From contig NC_091878.1 in assembly GCF_019399895.1 (NCBI RefSeq), positions 806,001-870,000 of the forward strand: DNA of 64,000 nucleotides, written 5' to 3'. Source of the DNA: Cardiocondyla obscurior. Taxonomy: Eukaryota; Arthropoda; Insecta; Hymenoptera; Formicidae. Position numbers and translations under genes: made by a program. The notes beneath the pieces were generated by a model. The model made no database searches and was not told the origin of the DNA. It worked only from the letters and a program-made list of their open reading frames with translations. This document shows positions 11,828 to 23,100 of this stretch, piece after piece; position 1 is the stretch's first letter, and every line of letters starts with the position of its first letter.

Positions 11828-14800
11828 TCATAGTCCACCACCCGATCTCTCAACACTTATTTGTTTCTTGAGCATTTCCTTTTCATGCTGTGCTTCCTCC
11901 ATTTCAGCCATTCGCGCAAAACGTGAATACGCCACATGTCCAGACTTTATAGCTGACATCATCTGTATAAAAAAAAAGACATGTTAAAAAACATTGGAAA
12001 AATTACCAAAAATAAGTCTTCACATCATACAACAAACGATATAAATGCAAAAGAAAATAACAAGCCAAACGTCGTATAACAAATTGCTAAGTTCTCTATC
12101 GGTTTAAAAATTATTAGGGATTAGTTGCACGTAATCGTGTTAAAAAGCCAAACGAAAATGTCATCTAGAAAATTCATTACACTAATTCATTGCACTATGG
12201 ATAAAAAAAATGATAAAAAATAAGGCGTGAGAAAAGAAAATCTGACTGTGACTATATGCACGATGCGCAATGTCACAGACCTGAAGATATTCATCCAATT
12301 CGACTTGACCGTTCATATTTGTGTCGATTTCGCGCAGAATTTCGTGAAGTTCTTCACCCGGCACTTCCTTATCTCCAAAGAGCTGTGAATAGAAAGAATG
12401 AATATTAAAAGTATGTTTGATAATTTACCTGTAAGTAGTCTTGTAATTCCATTTGGCCATTGTAAGTAACATCAATTTCACTTAATAAGCTGTGCATCTC
12501 GTCCTGGCTCATATTTATACCTAATACCTACACATTAGCAATTAATACAACGAAAATTAAAAAAAAAAGTGAATGAAACTAATAAAGAATCTAAAAAATT
12601 TGAAATGTATATGCAAACCTTTAGTCCTCGCCTAATGTCATTAACGGACACGTATCCTTTTTTGTCCTTATCTATAATGCGGAAGCGCTTGATATAAAGT
12701 TGAATTTCATCCTTCGTAAGATTAATAGGAATTTTGTCACGGGAAGCACGGTTAACCATCTGACCCATCTCTTGAGCGAGAAACTCGCTAGCCTCGTGTT
12801 GTTGCTTCTTTTTTTCTTCCGCTGACCAATGTAATTCTTCGGCCATAATATCTATGATGCCCGGCAATGCTTCTTGAGCAGCCTGGACGTTCAGAAAAGC
12901 GAGTCGTAATCGACGCGCGATCATGTCGATCGCAGTTCTAGCATATTCGCGCACGCCGTAACGAATCTGAAATATATATTAAAAATTTATTGTGTTAATT
13001 AAATTATTATTGTGTTAATTAAATTGTAAATTATTTGAAAACATTTACTTCAGCGTCGATGTACGGAAATTCCGGATGTATCTTTTTTCCGATAATAGGC
13101 CACCGTTTTCCTGTAAGCGATGCCATTTTAGCCACTGCAAACGCACGATCCCCATAACTCTTGGATAAATGTTGCGCGACTTCGCATTCCAGACCGAAAT
13201 CTTGTACCAATCTGATGTACATCGTAGGGCTCCAGCCCTGTGCACCTTCCAGTAAAAAGCCGTCAGTCTGGCAAGGTCTTTCAGGTTCTAAGTCGCAAGC
13301 TGTAAATACCAATAATTCTCTTTCGTAACGTTTTTTATAACTCAAAATTATATTAAGCATAAAAATATATAAAACATAAAAAATGTTTATTCTACACATT
13401 TTTTTTATGATATCGCTCGATTAATCTTATCAATATACCTTTTATAGCCGCATCAATAGTTTCTTGAGCCATCGCTCGGTAAGTTGTCCATTTGCCGCCT
13501 GCTATTGTGATAAGATTCGTAGGACTAACGTGCACAATATGATTTCGAGCGAGCGACTGTGTATTCGGTTTATTCGGATCAGAAACGAGCGGCCTAATAC
13601 CACTCCAAGCCGAAAGAACGTCTCCGCGGCGCACTTCAACATCCGGATTTAAGTAGTTTTTTACTTCCTGCAGAATAAACATAATTTCATCCTCCGTGGG
13701 TCGAGGATTATGTGTTACTTCGCAAGGCAAGTCAGTCGTCCCTGCAATTGTTTGTTTTTGCCACGGCAAAAAGAAGATCACTCGGCCGTCACTCGTCGCT
13801 GGATCAAGTAAACCCATTTGATCGGGACTAAAAATATGGTAAATAAAACCTTCGTACAAAATACAATATAAATTAAATAAAATCGTTATTAATGTTTGTA
13901 GCATTTTTTTTACCTATAATAGCCAGGTAACACTATGTGAACGCCGGAAGACGGAGAGCAGATAGATGGAACATTTTGGTCATCCATCTTTCTGATGTGA
14001 TCGGTGAAGGGGCCAGTCGCATTAATTATGGCTTTGGCCTTTACATCCCATTCTTCTCCCGTAAGTTCATCTCTAAGATGAGCTCCAACAAGAACTCGCT
14101 TTCCATCCTTTTCGGATAAAAAAATATATTTTTACAAAATGTTCGTATAAATATTTATAAATATTTGACACTTACTTTATCAAGACCTTTTAATAAATTG
14201 ATTACTTTAACATGATTTACGACTGTCGCTCCGTGTCTCGAAGCTGTTAAAGCAACCGCCAAATTCATTCTAGCATCATCTTGCTGACCTGTAATGTATT
14301 AAAAATTTATTTTAAAAATATATACTTAGTGAAATAAGAGTCACAAGAGAAAGAAAGAGAGTAAGATGACTACCATCGTAATAGACAATAGCTCCTGTCA
14401 GTTTGTCGCCTTTCAGCATCGGAAAAAGTTCCAAGGCGTTCGATTTACTCAAATAATACGATGATTTGACTGTTTTACTACCAGCTACCAGATCATACAT
14501 CTTAATGCCAAACCAATAATAAGGAATCTGCCACCATCTGACGAAAGTAGTAGAAATATGCTTGAAAAAGATCGCGCAACATCGAAAACTTACGTTTCGT
14601 TAATTAAACATACGTGTAAACCGGTAGCATGATGGGCAATGGATGCGCCAAATGTGGTGCGCTTTGTAGCATCGACGCACGTTCGTGAAGTGCTTCTTTT
14701 ACCATTCTATATTGTTCGACATCTAGCTGCATAATCGCTTTTTGCAGGTATCGTACGCCACCGTGAATTAATTTCGTGCTTCGAGACGACGTACCGGATG

Positions 14801-15236
14801 CGAAATCGTCGCCTTCGACCAATGCAGTTTTTAAGCCTTCGAAAGGAAAAAAAGATATAGAGGTGTAAAGAGTAATTTTGTTTAAGTAAACGAGATAAGT
14901 CACATGATGATTATACCTCGTGTACAGGCATCCAGAGCACATCCTGCTCCCGTCGCACCACCTCCAATTATCAGTACATCGTAATCCTGCGACTTCAGAG
15001 TCTTTACTTGATCTTCTCGTGTCGGCAGAGTCCTTCGAGGTGGCCTTGGTTTTATCTTTACCTCAGCGTGCACCTACAATAAACGAATATGCATGCAAAG
15101 GTTATTAAGGAATTCCGACTATATTACAGATAACATGTTGCATACTGACCGTATTATCTGATAACAGGAAGTATGAGGTAAGTGTGCCTGCACCGACGGC
15201 ACTTGCTCCAGCTACAATTAATCTGAGCGATGCCAT
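11828..15236 (-). CDS. Gpo1: Mitochondrial FAD-dependent glycerol-3-phosphate dehydrogenase
   Basis: Inner-membrane flavoenzyme of the glycerophosphate shuttle: oxidises glycerol-3-phosphate to dihydroxyacetone phosphate and passes electrons to ubiquinone. The constitutive coding exons are 15150-15236, 14917-15073, 14614-14836, 14374-14537, 14176-14288, 13914-14107, 13439-13827, 13049-13299, 12619-12966 and 11828-11962, plus one of two EF-hand exons (12429-12527 or 12281-12382). The product is 719 or 720 residues, against about 727 in mammals. A hydrophobic/basic N-terminus (MASLRLIVAGASAVG) fits mitochondrial import. The FAD dinucleotide-binding motif is DVLIIGGGATGAGCALDA, followed by SGTSSRSTKLIHGGVRYLQ and, later, TIAGGKWTTYRAMA. 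The C-terminus carries two EF-hands; the first loop reads DKDKKGYVSVND. The last exon ends SGGGL, like the mammalian enzyme. The acceptor at 15282-15283 gives a 45-nt 5' UTR before the ATG. Confidence 0.96.
12281..12382 (-). other. Gpo1: Alternative EF-hand exon B of Gpo1 (102 nt, 34 codons)
   Basis: Phase 0 at both ends, with acceptor TCACAG and donor GTCTGT. It encodes LFGDKEVPGEELHEILREI followed by the canonical loop DTNMNGQVELDE and YLQ, very close to the single vertebrate EF-hand 2. It is separated from exon A by only 46 nt, and both fit the same flanking exons. Confidence 0.88.
12429..12527 (-). other. Gpo1: Alternative EF-hand exon A of Gpo1 (99 nt, 33 codons)
   Basis: Phase 0 at both ends, with acceptor TGTAG and donor GTAAAT. 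It encodes VLGINMSQDEMHSLLSEID followed by VTYNGQMELQDYLQ. The 12-residue loop is DVTYNGQMELQD: positions 1, 5 and 6 are normal (D, N, G), but position 3 is Thr and position 12 is Asp rather than Glu, so Ca2+ affinity should be reduced. Confidence 0.85.
12988..13026. repeat. Two-copy 20-bp direct repeat in a Gpo1 intron
   Basis: The AT-rich unit tattgtgttaattaaat recurs with a 20-bp period between Gpo1 exons 8 and 9. It looks like a simple local duplication. Confidence 0.8.
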
Positions 15237-15281
15237 AATTTTTTTTATTTACCGCTAACTTCTCGATTTTCTCAAGAAAAC
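15237..15281 (-). other. Gpo1: Gpo1 5' UTR within the first coding exon
   Basis: Preceded on the minus strand by a strong acceptor (poly-T tract then TTTCAG) ending at 15282. Exon 1 of the coding region is therefore spliced to a non-coding exon further upstream. Confidence 0.6.
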
Positions 15282-16354
15282 CTGAAATAAAAAAAAAAAA
15301 AATTAGTATAAACCTTACAACTTTTCGCTTAATTTTTAAAAGATAAAATAATAATGATTTTAAAATACAATCGTAAATTATACTTGATAAAAAAAAACAG
15401 TTAATTAAAAGTAAAAGAAAAAAAAAAAAAACTACCGAGGTGACTTGATTTGAATGTGATGCGCACACACATTCAACAATCTATAAATAATTTAAAGATC
15501 GTGCATCGAGTCGTGAAGCGTCTCTCAACGCAAGGCTGAGGCTTGTTAATATAGTTATCGCCAGTACGGCGAGACTAGTGATCCGTCCGATCCGGCGACC
15601 TTGATAAGAAGCCGGAACACGTGGGATTGCGTAAGTGACACTTTCGGTTAAAACGACTGATAAGGGCAATACAATCACGCAATCACGTCGCGCGGCAAAG
15701 ATTCGGGTATCGACGGTTGGTTGCAGTCTGGCGGGCTGCTATCTCGTTCTTTAAATCTCTATTAGTCCCGAGTCATGAGACTTGACAAAAAAAAAAAAAA
15801 AAGAAGCATAAAAAGAGAAAAGCACGGTATGGTTTAAGTCACGAGATACCGTCGGCCCCTCCTTTTCTACGAAACTATTCTTACGATAATTCGAAGAAAA
15901 TCGATGGCAACCGAGCTCCGCCGGCGTGCCGACTCCGAGAGCTCGGGATTTAACTCGGCGGGAAGACTCGTGTCTTGAGAACGACTCTAGAGACCCCCGC
16001 GTCTCATACATAACAGGCGGGAATACAATGCCGGGCGCGGTGTCGCAAGATTGCGGCGAAAATAGCGCCCGTGAGGCTCGTTCGTGCCAAGTTACACCCG
16101 AAATGTCATTCTCTGCGTTCCGTTACGTACAACACGCCACTCTACGTTGCTCGACCCTGGGGTGATCTCCGAGGCTCCTCGCACCTCGGCACCGCTGTCC
16201 TTGAACCATCGTGGTCAAGCGAGCACGAGTCGGTCTAGAGGAAACTCGATACGTAGAGACGAAGCGTTTAATCGCTCGTTAGTGACATCATTGCCGATGT
16301 GCAAAACGATCGAAGAACCGAGAACTTAAATTCACTTCAGGCGACAATACTTAC
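15282..16354 (-). other. Probable first intron of Gpo1
   Basis: Between the acceptor at 15282 and a good donor at 16354. AT-rich and homopolymer-rich near Gpo1, becoming GC/CpG-rich after about 15.5 kb. No coding exon seen; alternative non-coding first exons may be hidden here. Confidence 0.35.
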
Positions 16355-16570
16355 CGCGAGTTGAAGGGACGCCAGTCTCGTTCACGCCAAATTGAGATGG
16401 TTTGACACTAGGATATCGCGTGGCGCATTATATCTCTCTAATGGGCCATTAGACACTTCCACTAACGAACAAACGTTCACGGCCGATGGCCGATCAGTAG
16501 CTGAGCAGTGAGCCGCCGATGCGGGTAAAACGAGGCGGAGTGGTGTGAAGTTGCGAACACTGGACATACT
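16355..16570 (-). promoter_or_regulatory. Candidate non-coding first exon and promoter of Gpo1
   Basis: On the minus strand a consensus donor CGCG|GTAAGT occurs at 16354/16355. The CpG-rich sequence upstream to about 16570 is a plausible first exon plus core promoter. The transcription start cannot be fixed from sequence. Confidence 0.4.
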
Positions 16571-19221
16571 CGCTCATGAGAAAAGTGGGGACGAGTTTCA
16601 GCGTCACCTATCGCTTGCTCTTCTGAAGTAGTGAATTAAAAGCGATGACGTGTGATGAGGCGCAAAATTCAAACCATTACGCGTGCACGTGCACGCACAC
16701 GTGCTTCACATTACCATATACTATATATTATTATATTATATATATTATATAATTGCGACTTTTCATCATAAACGCCACTTTATTTTACCTATGTACAGAA
16801 ACGAAAGTCCCTTAAACGCACCTAGACAACAGTTTGAATACAATAAGATGTAATCGCGTCGAAATTATGTACAAAATAAACGTCGATGGATGCGCGACGG
16901 CGTTTTGTACCCTGACTGAGAACGATACGAGGAATTAGCATCGCAACGTAATATCGCGCCTCGCTGCGATGGGCAAATATTATAAAATAAAAAGGAAAAG
17001 GAGTCTCTCTCTCTCTCTCTCTCTCTTCTTTCTTTCTTGACTCGCGCAGAAATTACAAAGTGTTTGCGTAGGTAGATAGGTGAACAGGTATCTGTAAATA
17101 CAAGAACACATGGTATTTTCGTCGAACGTGAGGGACCGAGGTAAAAATTGAGAATCGCAGTCACGATCGATAACCTAGTGATCCCTGGGGAATCTCTTTT
17201 CTTTTCCAATCCTGATGCAGAGACAAAGAGCTGCACGAGACACGAGATAACGGTTTCGTTGTCATCCGACACGAATCGGATTCGAGCGTCACATGAGGCT
17301 GGACTTTGCATCGACAATTCAAGACAATTCTCACGTCTGAAGATACTTCACGAAAGTAACATTCCGCGAAAAAAAAAACAAAATGTAAAGATTATGACAA
17401 TTTCTGTTTAAATTAATAATTTTCCTCGCATTCCGAAATTATCTAATGATATTAAGAAACTTGTTTTCTTCATTCTCTCACAAGGGTTTAAGTGGAATGG
17501 AAATATTTGCTCTCTCGAATGATCTCATTTATGTGAGACGGCGTCTTTAATCGGTTGCTTAATTTTAAACTTAGTCTTGACCCGGAAAAACATCAGGAGT
17601 CAGTATTATTTTCGGCACATTTACCAACGACTGCAGCATTGGCACTTATGTAACATCGATATTAACGTATCTACAACGTGATTAAATCCGCTATAATAGA
17701 AAGAAAAGAAAAAGAAAAAATTATTTCATTGAAGTATTACTCTATTTAACATTGATGCAAATAAGAATATCAATGTTTGCCTTGGAATTAATTTTCGTAA
17801 TTGACTTGCGATAATCTCTATTGACCGCATTCGAGAATCGTTCGTAGTTTTACACGCCGAAAAGATTTACTCAAGAAAAAACTCTTCAAAATAGAACACG
17901 CAGCCTCATGCGCCCAAAACTTATACAAAAATCGTCGACCGTTCGCTTTTACAAATCGTAACGTAGTGAGCTGTACATATATCGCGCAAGCGATGATTTT
18001 AGAGGACCGATTAAAAGAAGAATAGAATAAATCTTGTCTTTGATTCACTACAGAGTACTCTACCTGAAAACATTGCCATCGATGAACACATTTGTAATTT
18101 CATGGATACTCTATTATACGAGTAATCCAGAAGCGTATTCTTTTATTGTTCTTATGTTAGAAATTCACTGTTCAACGTATTTGCGATATTATTTTTTTCT
18201 GATACAGTTAATTGTATAGGCCACATGTCCAAGCAGTCTTGAACCTTTTAGGCAATGTTTTTAGGTCGGAGAATTAAATTTTTTTTTTCACGAGAAATAT
18301 CCCTTCTTTCACTGCCTAATATATTTGATTGACTCCGTGATATAATGACAACAGGTAAACGAGTATGCAGAAAGAATGAGTCGGAATTTAAATTAGAAAC
18401 TCATCGATTAAATTTGTACAACTTTGCTTTAGTAACGTCCGATTTAATTTAGACGATTTATTCTCGTGCTAAATCATTATATTTTCTCTTTTAAACGTGA
18501 AGTGAGCTTTTAACTTTAAATTCGACTCAATCTCTGATCTCATTTTTAATATATCATCGCTTTATACTATTCACTATACTATACGGAGCTCACCGGTTGT
18601 ACTCGAATTTACATTTAGATTCCACGATTTCTTATTCGCATTATTATAACGAATTCGCCGATACAGCCGTGAAAAATTGTCCCGTGTAGATACGCAATGT
18701 CGAGAAGATTAAAGATGTTATTCAGGTGTGCCTAACGCATAATACAAACATCGAATTCGATCGTTTACAATAATTAATGTACATGGACTTCAGAGACAGA
18801 TGACCGCAAGTAATCGCGTAACGCTTATGAAACAACTTGTATATTTCGTTATCACACATGTCACATTCAGAATCTATCACAAGGATTCGCACGCTCGCGT
18901 ACGCGCGAATTTATCTGTACGCAACAAGGCGAAATATTTCTTGGACCGGTAATGGCAATGTTTCTTGAATCTAGGATTCTACGTAGCCAATAAGGACTTT
19001 TTAAAAATTAATCACTTGCGTCACGTTGCCTCCGAAATTGCCAGCGGAGAATGACCAAAAGAGACGGGCTATTTTACAAAGGATTCCCTCAATTATTTTC
19101 GCTATTCGGTACTTTGACCGCGAGTTGCCCCTAGACTAGAGTGAGCTTATCTTTATATAGTAAAACATAATATCATCTTATTCAAGATTCCAACTTCGAC
19201 CGTTCAACTCGCGGATTGCAT
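16571..19221. other. Non-coding DNA between Gpo1 and tribbles, possibly including a long tribbles 3' UTR
   Basis: No convincing coding exon on either strand. It holds a CT-repeat at 17004-17028 and otherwise unique AT-rich sequence. Tribbles transcription runs into this region from the right; a minus-strand AATAAA near 16783 is one of several possible ends. Confidence 0.35.
17004..17028. repeat. (CT)n microsatellite
   Basis: Perfect TC/CT dinucleotide run of about 25 bp, followed by imperfect TTTC repeats. Confidence 0.9.
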
Positions 19222-19450
19222 TTAAGGTAGGAGTCTGGTTATAAATACATTAATTAAAAACTAGATGAATTTTAAAACATCTTTTAGGAAATTATACAAC
19301 CAAATTTTTTTTTTTTAATTTTAGAACATTTAATTGCACTACTGAAATAATAGAAATATTTATTCAAAATGTTCGTGATTTTCCTGATTTGTTGGGATTA
19401 CGTAAAGAATTAATTTTGTTTCAACCTGTCGTACGAGACTCCTTCCTTAA
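19222..19450. mobile_element. Small TTAA-flanked inverted-repeat element (MITE-like), copy 1
   Basis: A 229-bp segment bounded by TTAA at both ends. The inward termini are GGTAGGAGTCTGGT on the left and, read in reverse complement, GGAAGGAGTCTCGT on the right (12 of 14 identical). TTAA target duplication with short inverted termini is the pattern of non-autonomous piggyBac-type elements. There is no transposase inside. Family membership is inference. Confidence 0.65.
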
Positions 19451-19727
19451 ATGAGGAAAATAACTCAGGGTGTTTTATTCAGGATAGAAACTTTGGTTAC
19501 TCTCCCCTACATAAAAGTTCCATTAAGAACGATTATTTTTCGCCCCAAATTAATACGCTTTATCTTTAAAGCTTATTCTAGGCCGACCCTCGCCGGCGAA
19601 AAGAGAAAAACTTAGCATATTTAGCCGGGTATCTCCGCGACGTGGTGACCGATAGGATTTTTCGATCCAAACTGGAGACCGAACGATTCGAATTCACGTA
19701 AGCGATGTGTAACAAATTCAGCTGCCG

Positions 19728-19945
19728 TTAACACATTGACTGCAAGGGTATATACTTTTCAATTTGCAAATCTTTTTACAGATAAACTTTTTTTTTTTTT
19801 GTTTTTTTTACTGAATATTGCTCTTTTGATAGTAGTTTTAACCGACCTTTTTCACATGTCGTCTTTGAACTCTCTGATACACAAGATAATTTCGCTTTTC
19901 GCCGAACTTAACCACTATCTTCTATGGGCACAGCCAATGTGTTAA
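19728..19945. mobile_element. Small TTAA-flanked inverted-repeat element (MITE-like), copy 2
   Basis: A 218-bp AT-rich segment that starts TTAACACATTGACTGC and ends with the near-exact reverse complement of that sequence (14 of 16 matches, counting TTAA). The interior 69-codon open frame is hydrophobic low-complexity and I do not consider it a gene. The termini differ from those of the neighbouring element at 19222-19450, so the two belong to different families that share the TTAA preference. Confidence 0.7.
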
Positions 19946-20102
19946 GAGAAAAATCGTCTTGTCCTTCCCCTTTTGATTGTGCTAACTCCCCTTTCTCGGC
20001 CGGAGGACTCGATCCGGCTGTCGGCGCGAGAGAAGCACTAGGATGAGAGAGAGTGACGCCGTCACGCGCGGAATAATAATCCTTCCCCCGAAAGAGAGAG
20101 AG

Positions 20103-23100
20103 TCAGTCTTGTTGAGGATTAATAGTTAGCTCTGGTACGACTTGGTCTTGGTGGCACGAGGACCTGCTGCCAGACGTGGGCGCGTATAGTCGCAGTGGTT
20201 TCGACAGCCACGGGTGCAGCGACACGTCCTCGGCGTACGGCCGTTCGGACGGCTCCTTTCGCAGCAGCGAACGGATCAGGCACTTGGCGCGTGGACTCAG
20301 GCCCTCCGGCACGGCGAACAGGCCGCGCGAGATCTTGGCGAAGAGAGACGCGTGCTCGGCGTCGTTGAACGGATAACGGCCCACCAGCATCGTGTACAGC
20401 AGCACGCCCAGCGACCAGATGTCCGCCGCCTTGCCGGAATAGGCGCGTCCGGAGCGTAGAACTTCCGGCGCGACATACGCCGGGCAGCCGCGCCGGTCCG
20501 TCAGCTTGTCGTCGTCGTTCTCCACGATCACCGCGTCCTCGAGGCTCTCCAAACGAAGCCGCGTTCTGAAAAGACGAAAGATTCAATTTATTAAAAAAAA
20601 AAAAAAAAACTTGTAGATATCGTTAGCAACCGATTTACAGTCGTCTCAGAGATGGAACTTGAGCTTCGCAACCCTATTTATTTATTAGCGTGCACTTCTA
20701 TCCTTCTTCGTTTAATCTTCAATTTACTTGGGCTTTACAGATGTGAGAGAAATCGTTTAATAGCCGGTGGGCGAACTTAGGTACCGAGAAGACCAAAGTC
20801 CTTCTCTTGAAAGAGTCACGGACCGGGATATTAAACGTTGCAAAAGATTTACAGCCTTTTTTTTTTTCTCCCCCTTCCTTTCGAACACGTCGTGTGAAAT
20901 TCGCTCTGCGTGTTTCGGACACGCGTTACGCCAAGCTCTGCATTTATTATCGACCGGTTACGATCTCTGCTCCGTTGCGGAGCTAGAAGCCGAAGATCGT
21001 GCAATCTTTTAATGCGCGCGGTCGAGAGAGATCGCCCGGCTTCTCGTGGTAAGTGCGCGCCCGAAGGCGAGGTATTTCAATTTAGCAAGAGGACACCGCG
21101 ATTGAGCCATCGCTCTCAGCCGTCGTCGTCGAAATAAGAGACGCGGCGAGAAGACAGGAGAGAGAAAGAGAGGCCGGAGCGTTGCGCTGGCCGGCCGTTG
21201 CTGCGTTGATCAACCTGCAACGCGGAAGTCGCGCGTGTACGTAATATTCTTGGCTCTTGGGTAACTCCTTCGACGCGAGTTCTCGTATTCTCGCCCACGT
21301 CGAACAGCCGGGAGAGGGGCAGTCGTACCTCGGGAAAGCGCCGTGTATTCCAGATCATGCACTCCTACAGAAACGCACAGAGAACTTGACGTTCTCTCCT
21401 TCGAGTCACTTGCAAGCAGCAGGGACAAGTATACACCGTGGAGTATATTTAAAACCTGCCAATAGACATCCGGACTCGATGCGGCAACTCGTGCGAAAAA
21501 GACTGCGTTTTTCAAAGTAAATAAACTAGTAAATGAACTAAATTACTAATCGTCATCGAGAAAAGGAAGGCGAAAGAAATTTCAAAGCGAGAGAAATGCC
21601 AGGCGACTGAAGTCAAACGTAACGTTGGTCCACGTCTCGGAAAGGCACGTCGAAGGAATTTCTCGATGAAGCCATCGGGGATTCCGCGTTGGCGCTTATT
21701 TCGGAAAAGCCGGGGAGAGACGGAAGCGAGCCGCACGCGTCACGCGAGAGAGTCGTTAGACGATCTTGACAATCTGAGCGAGTGTCAATGGCCTCTTCGC
21801 TCTCACGAGCGAATGAATCGAACGAACGCTGATGACACGCTAGGCTATTCGTGATGAACCAAACGCGGCCGAGAGAGATAAGCGTGGATAGCGAGGGAGA
21901 GAAAGAGAGGCAGCGGCCCGGGCCTCTCGCACAGCTTTCTTCGCAAACTTTCACCTGGTCGCGCGGCACGATATCGCTCCGGGTTCAAGAACCCCACGGC
22001 GCGGCGGATACTAGGCGCGATGTGATTTCTTGGACAGCTCGTGAAATTTTACAAGCCCCCGAGAAGACCGAGAGACAACGGCGTTTCCACGGTACCGGAC
22101 TTCCTCGAACGGCGTTACCCAAAGTAGCACGTCTCATTTCCCCGGCGACGTTACAATTGCGGATCACGAGCGTCTCGGAATCGCCATTGATATCAGGTGA
22201 ATCATTAATCAACGTCGTTAATCAGTCGGCCGCGCTGGTAAAGCCTGAAGCGAATTAGCGTTTCCAATGGCAAGGTAGGATTCTCATCTCGAGATCATTT
22301 TCGCTACGCGATTGCATCGGTCTCTGCGATGCATCGGGAATAATCCGAAATTAAGTGCGCGAATGCAGAAATTTAAAAGCGGGTAGTAAAATAATCGTCA
22401 CGGACGTGACAATAAGAGATTATCTTCTAAATCATTATTTCAAGAGCGTTATGTAACGTATAATGTTAATTTCTGTTTTTTTTTTTTCTTCTTTTTTTTT
22501 CCTTTTTTTCTTTTTTAATTTAGCGCTTTGTGAATGCTAGAGTAGCGTACACGTATGTGCGCGTGCGAAATGGGTGAATACGAATCTCAGGTCAACGTCC
22601 CGGATTTACAGTTTCGAGAATAGAGTGTCTCTCGGGCGCGAGGAATTAATGACGGCGAAATTTTACTCTCGGGGATCATTAACCTCGCGAATGACGATCC
22701 CGCAGATTGAATTCGGTACCCGACTGGACCGGCAGCACGATGCCGTTGCGAAACGCGATGCGTGGCGGAGAGAAATCCAGCGAGATCGCGCCGTGGCTTC
22801 CCACCGAGAGGCTGACAACGATGATAACGAACGACGCGCGTTTTCGCCAAGATACACGCGTGACGCGCGTCGAGCCGCTATCATAGGTCAAACTCCATAC
22901 GCGAAAGCGCATCCGGGAAAAGGCCGATTTGATCGCCTTAATCCGCCCATTGTCGGTCGATGAGGTAAAGAGAAACCCACGCGGGAGGTCCGCGAGCGAA
23001 ATGGAACGCGCCGTGGTTCTCGGCGAGCACTTTCAGAGAGACATTGCATTTAAAATCGCGACGTTAACTCGAGGGAAAGTCTCGCAAAAGTTAGGAAAGC

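Noticed and set aside
19736..19945. 69-codon hydrophobic open frame
   Set aside because: Lies wholly inside the small inverted-repeat element and translates AT-rich low-complexity DNA.
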